From Nectonema munidae (taxonomy: Eukaryota; Nematomorpha; Nectonematoida; Nectonematidae): a DNA stretch of 64,000 nt. Positions within the stretch are counted from its first letter, which is position 1. Every line of letters begins with the position of its first letter. Location: NCBI GenBank assembly GCA_030549495.1, contig JAUIRK010000678.1, positions 1-64,000 on the forward strand, in the 5' to 3' direction. The translations under genes and the position numbers were made by a program. The notes beneath the pieces are model-generated. The model had not been told where the DNA came from. It made no database searches and worked only from the letters and a program-made list of their open reading frames with translations. Positions 44,991 to 56,792 of the stretch are shown here, one piece after another.

Positions 44991-46964
44991 AAGGTTAATT
45001 TATAAAAAGCAGAAAACTAAAATTATTTTATAAAAATCTACAAATAAATTTGGGTTCTGATAGTAAAGTGGTTTTATAATTGTGTTGGAAATTGTTACAG
45101 ATTAAAGGTTAAAATTTGTCAAAATTTAACAAACTTTAGTTTAAAATTGCCAAATATAAAAAATATGCATCCCTCATCTTCTAAGGTAATGAAGCCCCTG
45201 GAATATAAAAACAGAAAAATGGTATTTCTCAAGTACTTATGATATAAGTAATGTATTCTGAAAGCCCATAAAAATGCTTTAATTTGGTATATCACATGAT
45301 GCATTTTGTTGAGAAATGTAAAAGTTATAAGCGTTTTAATATTTGACTAAAATTTAAGCTAGAAACACTACAAATTAATTTATTAAAAAACGGAAAACTA
45401 AAACTATTTTATAAAAATCTACAAATAAATTTAGGTTCTGATAGTAGAGTGGTTTTATAATTGTCTTGGAAATGGTTACAAATTAAAGGTGAAAATTTGT
45501 CAAAATTTAACAAGCTTTAGTTTAAAATTGCCAAATAATAAAAATATGAATCACTCATTTGCTAATCACGAATAAAACTGTTAAAATACAAAATTATATA
45601 AAAATTCAAATTTTATTTATAATTTTAATGATAATGAAGCCCATGGAATATAAAAACAGTAAAATGGTATTTCTCAAGTACCTATAATCAGGGGCGCACA
45701 TCCTCAAAATTATTGGAGGGGGGGGCGAAATTTTTTTGTTGCAATTTTCAAAATTAGTGGTCTGGAAATACCACGGGAGAACAAATATTCAAGCAATCCT
45801 TTAAAATAGAGTGTATTCAGCGAATACCTAAAGTCCTAAATTTATAAGACTACTTTATTTTATTTTACAAAATTGGTGAATTTAAATGCTATACTTCCAG
45901 CGAAAATATTTTAATTAAATTTGCATATCGAATATGGTGCGCAGAATTAAAAAATGCCCCGAATTAAAAAGTAGGAAAAAATGCCTCTGAAAAAAAATGG
46001 CCAAACACTAAAAAATTCAAAAAATTATTAATAAAATTAAAAAAAAATTTTTTAAAAGATATGTCAAATAAAGGTTTTTTGTAAAAAAACAACAAAAAGT
46101 TAACTTTTCATCTAAAACATTTAAAATTTAATTAAAGTAAACTAAAAAACTAAGCATACGACAATTTTTTAAATACAAAAAAAATCATTTATAAAACAGC
46201 AAATATTTTTGGACTTTGTGTATCAGAACACTTTCTAAATATAATTAGTGTTTTAACTGATTTTAAGAACACATTCCCACAAATCTGCACCTTTGCTATT
46301 GTTTTCAAGAACTTTATAAAGAAAAAACCCTATATATTAAGAAATTTTAGAAATTTAGCTTTTCAAAACGGTACCAAATAAAAATATTTATATAATTAAA
46401 AAAAATCCTGAAAATCAAAAATTAGGTGGCATTTTTACCTACAACCATATGGAATATACACTAGTTAAAAAAATTCAAAATTGTTAAGGGGTGGAATAGG
46501 CTTTTCATTTGAAAATGGAAGTAGTCTACCAGAGACATTACAGGAATTGAGGAAAGGATATTTGATTCATAGAGAAAACAAATAACTGAAGGTTGGATGA
46601 ATAGTTTTATGCAAAGAGTCTACTAGACACCCTGCAATGTTTATATGAAAAAATGTGATTGATTCAGGGGCAAGGGTATAAAATGAAGTTATAATTGTGC
46701 AAACAAAAAATTAAGATCGCATTATTTCATTTTACTCAGCATCATTCAAAAATAGTTTAAAAGCTAAATTGATACAAGCTACAAAAAGTAAAATAACTTT
46801 TAACATTTTGCAATGATTTGCCTTTTATAATAACTTTTAAGGAAAAAAAGGCTATCAGAAAAAGTTATAGTGCTTCAACAAAAACTAAAAATTTTTAGAG
46901 CATAACTTAAGTTTCTTGAAAACTAATTTGACGTACCCCCCCCCCCCCCCCCCCTACAGCTTAC

Positions 46965-47125
46965 TCTATGGGTGACATGGCAGGTTGGTTGAGATGGACT
47001 CATCACGGAAGCCTCTGGATTCGATTCCTCATCGATGCTTCGAATTTGAACGAATTTCGAATTTGTTCATAGTTTGACATAAGCGGTACATCAGTGCCTT
47101 GTCAATGAAAATACACTCGCTGCAC
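46965..47125 (+). mobile_element. SINE family A, diverged copy
   Basis: A 'caggttggttgagatgga' A-box region and a 'GGATTCGATTCC' B box precede a 'catagtttgacataagcggt' body and 'caatgaaaatacactcgctg', which parallel the 8341 copy. A C run of about 18 precedes it. Confidence 0.65.
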
Positions 47126-47373
47126 CTTAATAACTTAAAATTGAAAAATTTGCTACATAATTAACATAAGAGAGAAAGGAAACAAAATAAACTAATAAAG
47201 CAATTTTCACTATTTTAAAATGGGTCCGTCTGTTCTCAGAATAATTTCAAAATAATAGGAGACATAAAGAATTAGAGTTTATTTAATATTTTAAAGTTTT
47301 TATAAGCAGCAAAAGCCAACATTTAAGTAACTATATAAGTAGCCCTTATAATTAAAAAATTATTTAAACTAAC

Positions 47374-47691
47374 GGTCGACAGACATTTCGCCCCATAGAC
47401 AATTTGCCCCCTGGACAAATTGTATCATAGCCTATTTGTTTCATTCATCTTTGCTTATATGTGTAAAATAATTAAAAAATTTTATATTCTTGCTTATTTT
47501 ATCTCTATTAAATTATTTTAAATTAATAATTTTATCTTTTAATTTTTTAGAATTGTCCATAAGACAAAATGCCTTATGAAAATAACTGGGCGAATTGTCC
47601 ATGAAACAAAATGTCTTATGAAAATAATCGGACGAATTGTCCATGGGACGAACTGTCTTATGAAAATAATGGGGCGAAATGTCCGAGGACC
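47374..47691. mobile_element. MULE-type MITE with internal 44-bp tandem units
   Basis: The ends GGTCGACAGACATTTCGCCCC and its inverse are similar to the MULE ends at 31611 (GGTC, then GACATTTC). The flanking 8 bp are AAACTAAC and AAATTAAC. Three units of 'gcgaattgtccatg' with 'gtcttatgaaaataa' (~44 bp) fill 47548-47680. No transposase. Confidence 0.8.
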
Positions 47692-48173
47692 AAATTAACA
47701 TAAATCAAAGTATACGAGAAAAGAAAATCATGGCGTTTTTTTTTAATATTTCTGTCTACAAATAAAATTCTGACAGCTGTCACAAATAGATTAAGTATAT
47801 TTTTAACAACTTAAACATTTTATTTTGATATTATATTTTTACTATTATAATCAACAAATTTTCTTTAAAAAAGTGATTTGATTATGTACAGTGTTACTTA
47901 TAAAATTTAACAATCGAACATTATAAAAAATATCTCTGCTCAAATATTAAGCAAATAGAGTATTCTTGCTTTTAAGCCGAATAGCTAGTCAAAATAATAA
48001 AAAAAATAAATTAAAGTTTTCAAATGATACAAAATGTAACAAAGGTAGTGATAAAGATTAAATGACCTTTTTTGAAAAAAAATCTTAGCGCGAGTCTTAC
48101 AATATTTATTGATATAAAATTGCAACGATTGAAAACTATTTTAATTTAACTCTAAATGCAAATTAGATAGAAG

Positions 48174-48374
48174 CAGTGGTGTAACCAGAAAAAAAGTTGA
48201 TAGGCGGAGGGCACAATTTAAAAACAAAAAACGTGAGCAACATTTTATATAATTTCTTGATCCTTTCATTGTAGAAATTTTCACAAACTGATATTACATA
48301 AGATGCATGGCGGCACCATGCGGTACATAGGAGAGTGGGCACGGCCCCTCATGCCCAGCCTAGCTACGTCACTG
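48174..48374. mobile_element. Small hAT-like MITE inside the large hAT element
   Basis: The ends CAGTGGTGTAACCAG and CTAGCTACGTCACTG are inverted with mismatches. The flanks GATAGAAG and GAGAGAAG match 7 of 8. 201 bp, non-coding. Confidence 0.7.
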
Positions 48375-48382
48375 GAGAGAAG

Positions 48383-48510
48383 AGAGCTGAATGAGATAGG
48401 AGAGCTTAATAAGAGAAGAGAGCTTGAATGAAAGAAGAGAGCTTGAGTGAATGAATGAGTTTTAGCAGAGAAAGCGGAAGAGAAAAACAGAGGAGACAGA
48501 AAGAGAAATA
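48383..48510 (+). repeat. Purine-rich minisatellite, ~19-bp units
   Basis: Repeats of 'agaagagagcttgaatga' type, grading into GA-rich sequence. Confidence 0.7.
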
Positions 48511-49020
48511 GAATCATTGTGACAGAAGATGAGAAAATCTAGTGGATCATCAACATGTGTTTGATCTGTGACCTGTGTGCATATTGAAGCAATGGATTAT
48601 TATTATATAGCTCTCACATATCGTCTGTAAAATATGTTTGATAAGAATTTAAGAGCAGCTTTGCATGATGTTTGATTGATTCGAAAGTCTGCATTTCTTC
48701 TATGCGATCATACATGTTTTATAAACAAGCAGCAACACTTACTTATAGAAAATTATTGGGTGGGCGAAGGTCATTTTCGTCCCCCCCCCCCCCCTCTGAA
48801 AACACATTGGGCCCACAAAATGTGGTTGAAAACACATTTTCCCCCCCCCCCCCCTCGCCCCTCCCGGATGTGCGTCCCTGGCTATAATATAAGTAATGTA
48901 TTCTGAAAGCCAATAAAAAATGCTTTAATTTGGTATATTGCATAATTCATTTTGTTGAGAAATGCAAAAGTTATAAGCGTTTTAATATTTGACTAAAATT
49001 TAAGCTAGGAACAATATTAA

Positions 49021-49680
49021 TAAACTAAGCGTACACTAGCCCGATAAAATAAACCACACACGCGTGATAAAGATGTGATGGAGCGTATGCGAGATAAGAA
49101 TTCACTGCGCTCACAAACGCGTAATGCAACATGTGTTAATCTTTCTTCGCATAGTTATGCGCTAAAATCAATAACAAGCGTGATAGAAGTGGAATGTTAT
49201 TTATTTTTCGCACACTGCCGGCTAAATATAACGAATGCCCTTCGTTAAAAATCAGAAAAGTGTATCTAAACTAAATAAAAATTGTTTTGAAATAAAAGTA
49301 AGCTACGATTATCGAACCAAACTCGTACATTCGATCGACATTTTTCACCTCAAAAATAATTTATTAAATATTGAAAAAATAGTATATAAACTCATCACGT
49401 TAATTATTATTGGTATTTTTGGAACTAGATAAAACTTTACTGACCTCACATAAAAGCAGATTTTGGAAAAAGAAAAAAATATTTTTTTGTAAAACCTAGC
49501 CTATGTTGCCCACAAGCAGTATAGCTTTCCAATGGCACCATTTTCAATCAAATTTTTTTTTAAAATATTCACATTTTGCTTGTCAATTAAAGTGGTCCCT
49601 TTTTTTACTAAAATTTAGACCAAATTTTTCAAAGTAAAGTCCAGTTATCAAAAAAAAATTAAAACTTTTGCAAAAATAAA
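49021..49680. other. Intergenic, nothing recognised
   Basis: No gene. A CG-containing stretch at 49025-49210 ('acacacgcgtgat', 'tcacaaacgcgtaatgc') stands out from the AT-rich background and may be a transposon piece, unidentified. Confidence 0.3.
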
Positions 49681-49689
49681 TTATTCTAG

Positions 49690-49885
49690 CTTAGAAGAAG
49701 AAGAAGAAGAAATTTATTAACATAAAATAATAGAAAAAAAATTTTTTTTTTTTAAAAATAATTTTTTTTAAAAAAAAAAAATTTTTTTTAAAATAAATAT
49801 ATTTTTTTTTTTTTTTTTTTGGGGGGGGGTAGGGGTTGGGGGGGAAAGAAAAAAAGGGGGGGGGGGGGTAAAAATTATTTAACAA
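49690..49885. repeat. Low-complexity A/T and G runs
   Basis: A (GAA)n stretch is followed by long A and T runs and G runs of up to ten. Open frames here are artefacts of composition, and assembly errors are likely. Confidence 0.8.
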
Positions 49886-49889
49886 AAAA

Positions 49890-51020
49890 ATATTCTAGCT
49901 TATGTAGCAAACGATAAGCTTTCAAATGATATATAGATATATATATATATATCATTAAAAAAAATTATTGAAAAACAGTTAAATTTTTTCTGCAAATCAA
50001 ATAAGTAAAAATTTCCAAAAAATTGTCATATTATTAGTAGTAGCATTATTATTATATATTACATAAACATTTCAACCAATCATATAGTTTTAATGAAATT
50101 TCAAAGTTAATTGTTTTGAACTCTTATGTAGAATTTTTGGAATGGTGTTTTCAATATGTATGCAAAATATTTTTTGAAAATTTTTATTTTAAGTAAGTTT
50201 TTTTAGCATTCTACGATTTATAATCTCCCCGGAGGTCTTGCCAGACCTCTGATAAAATTTTTCAGTTTTTTTCTCTTTGTGAACCCTTTTCCTTTGCAAT
50301 AATTTTTTTTCTCTCTCTCTCCTTTCTCCAGATCACAGAATACAGCATTCCCCTATCCTATGCTTTTATTCTTCTCTATTAGCCGAATTCGAATCAAATA
50401 TTATTAAATAACTTGTTCAGCTTAATTCTTTGAAATCTATTTTCCTGTCTACCATATTTAGATATTAATATTTAAATTATTATATTTTAAATAATTTTTA
50501 TATTAAAATCGATATATCAATGTTTTTCCAATTTTTAAAATTTTCTACGCATAATTGAAATAATTAATTGCCTTAATAAAAATCCTTTCAATGACAAAAT
50601 TCACTTTCACTGATCCGACTCACCTATGCTGATTTACAGGCTACTGCATATCGCTTGGCAAATTAGAAAAGTAGTTATTTTTCTATTCAATAAATTTTTT
50701 TTAGAAATCTGCCTCGATTTTTACTAAAATAAAAAAGGCTCTGATAAATGCTTTCAAAACGAATTTCTCTTTATCTTTGGATATTGTCTGATTATTCTGA
50801 TCATTAACTTATTACCAAATTCATTAATATTTTGTTATTACCATTATTATTTCAAAAAACGAATGTTTCTTTTTTGAGTTATAAAACTAGCTTAAAAATT
50901 TTATCCTCAAACTATTACCAAAAATGCAGAACGTGTTATTGAAGTTATGATTTAGAATGTGAAATTTTTTGTATCATCAGAGAGAAAAAACTTTATTAAA
51001 AATTAATTTAAATTAAAAAT
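49890..51020. other. Intergenic AT-rich sequence
   Basis: No gene seen. It contains an (AT)n tract near 49930, a perfect hairpin at 50231-50250 and the short repeat shared with 3595-3615. Confidence 0.4.
50231..50250. other. Perfect short hairpin
   Basis: GAGGTCT and AGACCTC flank the loop TGCC. It is not part of a tRNA-like fold and is not followed by a T run close enough to suggest a terminator. Meaning unknown. Confidence 0.4.
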
Positions 51021-51024
51021 ATAT

Positions 51025-51290
51025 ATGCAAACATCTTATGGAAGATCAAAAAGCTTATTTGTCATTTTTGTATCAGCAATGCTCAAGGCTCAATTTATTA
51101 TTTTCAAATTTAAGGAGTATAATTTTTTACAAATATTTAAAGTAACAATGTATAAAGCTTTGGTTCAGTCATTGCTCTATTTTTATACCATAAACTGGGG
51201 CAATGATAATATAGAGAGTCTTTTAGTTACTCAAAAAGGAATTATAAGATCTGTTTTTAATCTAAGGTAGAATAGTCATACAAAAGTGCT
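51025..51290 (+). mobile_element. LINE C-terminal fragment
   Basis: It encodes the post-RT region of a Jockey/CR1-like LINE: 'VTMYKALVQSLLYFYTINWG' followed by 'LLVTQKGIIRSVFNLR'. It sits upstream of the N-terminal RT parts of the next LINE on the same strand, so it comes from a separate copy. Confidence 0.6.
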
Positions 51291-52199
51291 ATAATTCTGA
51301 ACTTGAACAAATAAAAAAAAAATAAAAAACTTTTTAAGAAATATATATCAATTAGAACTACCAGTAACTTTGATACCTACAAACAAGTTAGAAATGTCTA
51401 TAATATAACAATTAGATATTACAAAAATCTATACTATAATACATTGCTTGAGAAATATCACACTAATGTTAAAAAAAACCTGGAATATTATTAATGAAAT
51501 ACATGGTAGAAAGAGTAAAAAATGGCATATGTCCTATTAATACTAATGATTTTTCTGAGTATTTAGCATTAAACCACAATAAGCCCAACAAGATTACTCC
51601 ATATAATCAATTAATTATATCCCAAGCTAACACTTTCTATTTTGAAACAATTAAGACAAAGGATATTCGGATTTCCTGTAATGAGCTCAAAACAAGTAAT
51701 TATGCTATCACTTTATTTTAGATAGTTTACTTCACCTATTCAATAAGATATATGAAGATGAAACGTATCCTTATAATTTTAAATCGGCTTGTATTATTCC
51801 TGTTTTTAAAAAAGGTGTCAAAACTAAACCAGGTAACTATAGACCAATCTCCATACTACTTTTTTTAAGCAAACTTATTGAAAAGATTATTCATTGGAAA
51901 ATGAGTGCTTTCAACTCGAAATATTATGCTATATGAAAACCAATTTGGATTTACGCCAAACAAATCTACCCAAGATGCTATTGCCACTGTTTTAACAAAC
52001 ATTCAAATTGCTCGTTCTAATAAATTGCAAGTTTGTTCTATCTTTATAGACTTCAGTAAAGCCTTTGATAAAATCAACCATGAGCTACTCCTTTTAAAAC
52101 TTAATAAATTTGGTTTTCGATGAAAATTTTTGAAATTATTAAAAAGTTACCTGTCCAAGAGAAACTACTACAGAGGAAAAGAAGAAAATTTTCATTGAT

Positions 52200-55062
52200 A
52201 AAACAAAACAGTTAATAGAAATAATTACAAGAAAATATAAACAAATTTTAAAAGTCAAAGGGACACTTATAGCAGTCTATCGAAATGGCTAATCTCCATA
52301 TGGTATAACAAATTTTACCAGAACTTGTAATTTCTAAATTCCTTCATGATTTATGGACAGGCAAAAGGAACATGAAGGATTAATATACATGACACATAGG
52401 TAACCAATAAACTGTATTATAAATAATATGTTAATATATATGAGCTATGACTAATAATAAACAGAGAAAAGCATATATAACAAATAAGTGTGTATAAACT
52501 TTTGGGATACTTTATATAAACTCAAATATATACATATATATATATAAGGCCATGAGAGTAAAATATAAAAATTAACTAAGAATAGTATGATAAAGTTAAT
52601 TTTATAGATTTTTTAAAGTTTTTACAATTTGAACAATTTAACTATTTGAAGTGCCTGTTAACTAAATTTAAAGTGCATAAAAGTACGGAGCGAAAATTTG
52701 AGGAACATTCAAAACTAGGTATATGTAGCTTATATTTCTGCCGAGTAGAATGAGAATGTATAACAGAGTTATTCTTGACGAGATAATTGAAAGAACCAAG
52801 TTTGATACGATTTTTATAATAAAACATAAAAATTGCATAATGGTTAACTTTATACAGGTTAAAGTTGATAGCACCTTTCTTTACTCTGCTCAACTTACAA
52901 AATTTTGAGTCTTTTCAAAGTGGTCGTAGATTTTATTCCCCATATTAAGTTGCAATATTTAATGTGAGGATATGCAAACGAATAGTAAAGTATTTTTCTT
53001 GTGTTTAATGGTAAGTAGGTTTTAATTTTCTTAAAACATCCCAAAAGACGTGATACTTTTATAATAACATTTTGTATGTGTGATTTCCAGGAGAGATTTT
53101 CGGATAGAGTTATTCCTAGATAATTTATATTTGAAGTTCTTTCCAATTTTTTATTATCAAATGTAAAGTCTGCATTAAAAATTTATACCTTTTAGAGAAT
53201 ACCATGTATTTCGATTTATCCATATTAAGCTTCATTTTGTTTTCAGAACACACTCGTCCATAGATTTCAAAGTTAGATATATAGAGTTGCAGTTACTTTT
53301 TGTATTTGTATTGAACACCAAAGTCACATCATCAGCATACAACAAAATTTCAGCAGTATAAGGAATGCAATTCGTAATGTCATTAATGAATATAAGGAAT
53401 AACAAGGGTGGGAGAATGGAACCCTGTGGAACCCCACTTTGAGTCAGATAATAGTCAGAGCATTCATTCGAGTAGGATATATAATTTTTCCTATGATGAA
53501 GAAAGCTTTTAATCAACTTAAATGTAGGACCTCTTATTCCAATTTTGTATAATTTAAAAAGAAGAATTTTATGATCAACATTATCAAAAGCCTTGGAAAA
53601 ATCAAGGAAAAAGCAAACTGTTATATTCGATTTGGTACAAGACTTGGTTATCAATGATGACAATTTAGTTATCGCATCCTGTGTTGACCTATTGGGTAAG
53701 AACCCATATTGTTTCTCAGAAAAAAAAATCTATTTTTAAAAGACAATCAAGTAATTTGGTATGAATAAATTTTCAATGATTTTTGAAAAATTAGAAAGAA
53801 TTAAAATAGGGCTATAAGAAGCATAATAATCGTAGGGTTTGTTAGCCTTCAATACAGGTAATATTTTCGCTACTTTTAATTTTTCTCGAAAAATTGAATG
53901 CTTTATGCATAAGTTGAATAATTGAACTAATATATGATCAATAATAGCCAAGCTGAAAGTAATTAATTATAAACTAAAACCAAATTGACCTATTTATTTT
54001 TTATTTTTTAAGGAATTGATAGCAATGTATAAATCCTCTATTGTAACATCACTTAAATAAAAGGAAGATAAGGTTGTTTTTTGCAACATATCAACAAAAA
54101 CACAAGGATCACTATTACTTTCTTGATTGGTATTGATTGTTTTTATAAAACTATTTACCTCAAGATTTGTGTTGATATGTCTAGGTTTATTATTTTTAAC
54201 TAATGTATTAAGAGTTTGCCATATTTTTTAGAATTTGTATTAGATAACTTTTTTATATAATAATTACATTTTTCTTTTTTTATTTTAGATTTATATAGCT
54301 TCAGTACAGACTTGTATTCTAGAATAACATGAAGATTTTAACTAGTTTTCCACACTTTGTATAATTTTATTTTTCTGTTATTCAGTATTTTCAATTCATC
54401 TGTGTACCAAGGCAAAAAAGATTTCTCTTTTAATTTTTGAAAAGGAAAAGCATTGTTAAAAGCCTTATCGAATATATAGAGAAAAGTTTCAAATGCATGA
54501 TTAGGATTTGTTTTTTCGAGAGATGACCAAATATCACCTGTCTCAAGTAAACTACCAAAATTATTGTAATTCATGGAGGAAAAATTCCTAATGTATTTTG
54601 TTCTTGAAACTGGATTACTAAGCTTTTCGCGAATTATAATAAGTCTCAACAAATGGTCACTAATATATGTTTCTATGTTATACGAATATGAATCATTTGC
54701 CTTGTTTGAAAAAATATTGTTGATTAAACTTGACTTCTTATCTGTAACCCTTGTAGGCTTAGAGATAAGTGGAAGAAAACCATTGGAAAATATTAAGGAA
54801 AAGAAATCAGATACTCTTATTTTGATCCAAATCAAAAAGATTAATATTGAAATCACCAGCAATAAAAAATTGGTTATTAATAGAAGTGAAAAAATATTTT
54901 AAGGAAGATAGAAAATTTGAAATATTTCCATTTGGTGGTCTATAAAGAGCAAGAACAGAAACTCTATTTGTGTTCACAATAAGGTCAAAAAATGAAAACC
55001 AGCAAGCGATGTTGTGCATGTCACCCTTTTTACGTGAGCTAAGTTTTACTATGTTAAGATTA
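52200..55062 (-). mobile_element. Jockey/CR1-like LINE, inserted antisense in another LINE
   Basis: The 5' end lacks the start of the endonuclease. Visible are 'VLALYRPPNGNISNFLSSL' and 'FFIAGDFNINL' (~54960-54850), 'SLINNIFSN' and 'YISDHLLRL' (~54750-54650). RT follows with 'CFFLDFSKAFDNVDHKILLF' (~53600), 'TQSGVPQGSILPPLLFLIF' (~53440) and 'ILLYADDVTLVFNT' (~53330). The C-terminal part is 'INYLGITLSENLSWKSHI' (~53110) and beyond, to 52642, then a 3' UTR. Five or more frame changes and stops. Non-functional. Confidence 0.85.
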
Positions 55063-55288
55063 ATGTAACTTATTCTTCAATTAAACCTCTGTGTAACGTG
55101 GTTTCGCAGGGCTCTGTTTTAGCTCCTTTTTTGTTCAATATATATGTTAATGATCTTTTTAATCTGCAAAATGATAATTGTAAATTTTATATGTACGCTG
55201 ACGATTGCATCATACTATATAAAACTCGTGATCTATATATGAATAACAGATTCATCAACCTATTCCTAAATCGATTTCATCAATGGTG

Positions 55289-55473
55289 TTGGTTGGTTGG
55301 TTGGTTTGAGATATCAAAACACTTTCAGCCGTAAGTCTATATGCTCGCATTATTCTTAAGATGGTTAATCACAGTTTTTGTGAATTTGTTTTTAGAGTTG
55401 GGAGCCTTGGGGATTGATACCCTGACCTTCAACTGTTAAGCTGAGAGGTACACCCTAACAACCATTGAGGCTC
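55289..55473 (-). mobile_element. tRNA-derived SINE, family B, with 12-bp target duplication
   Basis: On the minus strand it starts 'gagcctcaatggttgttagg', with an A-box-like 'TGGTTGTTAGGGTGTACC' and a B box near 'GGTatcaatcccc'. The perfect duplication TCATCAATGGTG flanks it (55277-55288 and 55474-55485) inside the plus-strand LINE. Confidence 0.9.
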
Positions 55474-55839
55474 TCATCAATGGTGAGAGCAAAACTTTGT
55501 GCTTCGCCTTCCCTAAAGATCTTGCCTTAAACAATTATTTACTTATGATACATAATTATGTTTCTATATTTGTATAGTATAACTTTTTAACGCATTTGTT
55601 AATTTTATTCATATAATCCTCATGGATTTTTTTGAATCAATCTTCCTCTCTACACACGATCTATTACACATTTTCTTATTTTTAACTTTACTATTTCAGC
55701 ATATTGAGATTAGAAGTTCTTACAATAGGGAGGATGAAGGATTTTTCCTCATACGAACATATAAACTTAAGTTTAGTTCGTATCTTTTTGTTTTGAACTA
55801 AAAAAATCTTATCTTATCTTAAAAAAAGGAGAAATTTAG

Positions 55840-56621
55840 TGAATGTAGTTGTTTGAAAGTAAAGGTTTGGTTTTTCATTATATGAAAGTTGTGTGTGCGC
55901 AACCATTAACGGCATGCTTATTTTAAATAGCCATATCTATTGTTATAACACACGCTTAACAATATCTTTAACACAATGATTATTCTAAATTACAAATTAA
56001 AAGAGAAGCAATCTCTTATAAATATACTAAATTTTTTTAATGATAATTTAGTATTTTATGAATACAGTGTGATAGAAATATATTTAGAATACAAGAAGAA
56101 TGATAGAAGCCGATCGTAAACACAGGGGGCAACACAGAGGGGTATAAAAGCGAATTATAAAGATTTCCTCGTGTAAGATTAAATTAAAATCCTGCAGTCT
56201 TTACTTACTTTACATAAAATTAATACATTTCTTATTTTATAGTAAATTATTTTATATTGTCTAAGTTCCCTTACTATTTCAGTCGATTACAGTCAACATT
56301 ATTCTTTTAGACCAATTTTACCAGCTTTTAAATTTTTCATGAGTGAAAAAAAAATTATTTAAATTAAATTTTTCTCAATGATAAACATATAAAATAGTCA
56401 TAGTTGCGCGTAAATTTCAAATAAATCGAGAATATTTCATTGAAAATTTGCCAATTAAATGAACAACGAAACACGAGTCAGCAAATCGTATATAAAGCAC
56501 TGGATTTAGCCTATTTATATTTGTGGTTATATTTTATTCAATTATAAAAAACTTTTCAAATTTTTTTATATGTCTATACCTAATATTTCCAACATTTTAA
56601 AGATGTTGGGAAGGTATATTT
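55840..56621. other. Intergenic, nothing recognised
   Basis: AT-rich, without gene or clear repeat. Confidence 0.35.
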
Positions 56622-56792
56622 TTTGGTTTGTTGTTTTGAGATATCAAAGCAATTTCAGCCGTAAGGCTATATGCTATCATTATGCTTAAGATGGTTAGAA
56701 TTTGTTTTTAAGAGTTGGGAGCCTTGGGGATCGAACCCCTGATCTTCAAATGTTAAGCTGAGAGGTACACCCTAACAACCATTGAGGCTCAT
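56622..56792 (-). mobile_element. SINE family B, second copy
   Basis: Same body as 55289-55473 with a better B box (GGGGTTCGATCCCC on the minus strand). About 90 percent alike over the tRNA-like head. No clear target duplication. Confidence 0.85.

Larger units (their letters stand above)
45689..48880. mobile_element. Large hAT element, 3.2 kb, non-coding, with nested MITEs
   Basis: The left end CAGGGGCGCACATCC and the right end GGATGTGCGTCCCTG are inverted with one mismatch. The flanking 8 bp are CCTATAAT and GCTATAAT (7 of 8). The left ~250 bp and an internal piece near 46452 match the MITE at 14309-14550. I find no transposase frame. Inside are a SINE, a MULE-type MITE, a small hAT MITE and long C runs (about 46938-46955, 48781-48794, 48841-48854). 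Confidence 0.85.
44995..49020. repeat. Tandem duplication of ~380 bp, second unit split by a hAT element
   Basis: Unit 1 spans ~44995-45376. Unit 2 spans 45377-45688 and continues at 48881-49020. Shared blocks include 'aaaatctacaaataaattt', 'aacttttagtttaaaattgcc'-like sequence and 'ggtatttctcaagtac'. Unit 1 is uninterrupted where the hAT sits in unit 2, so it is a natural empty site. Confidence 0.85.
51300..55835 (+). mobile_element. Jockey/CR1-like LINE, split by an antisense LINE and a SINE
   Basis: The linker 'NVKKTWNIINEIHGRKSKK' (~51470) leads into RT 'SACIIPVFKKGVKTKPGNYR' (~51790-51845), 'NQFGFTPNKSTQDAI' and 'FIDFSKAFDKINHELLL' (to ~52100), ending at 'LKSYLSKRNYYRG' (~52180). The frame resumes at 55060 with 'NVTYSSIKPLCNVVSQGSVL' and the catalytic 'YMYADDC', then 'NRFHQWC', is cut by a SINE and continues 'ESKTLCF'. 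A short TCTTA-repeat tail near 55810-55825 may be its 3' end. Several frame changes and stops. Confidence 0.75.

Noticed and set aside
48672-48943. Three overlapping proline- or glycine-rich frames
   Set aside because: Produced by C runs at the end of the hAT element.
49691-49885. Frame rich in Phe, Lys and Pro
   Set aside because: Pure A/T and G-run composition.
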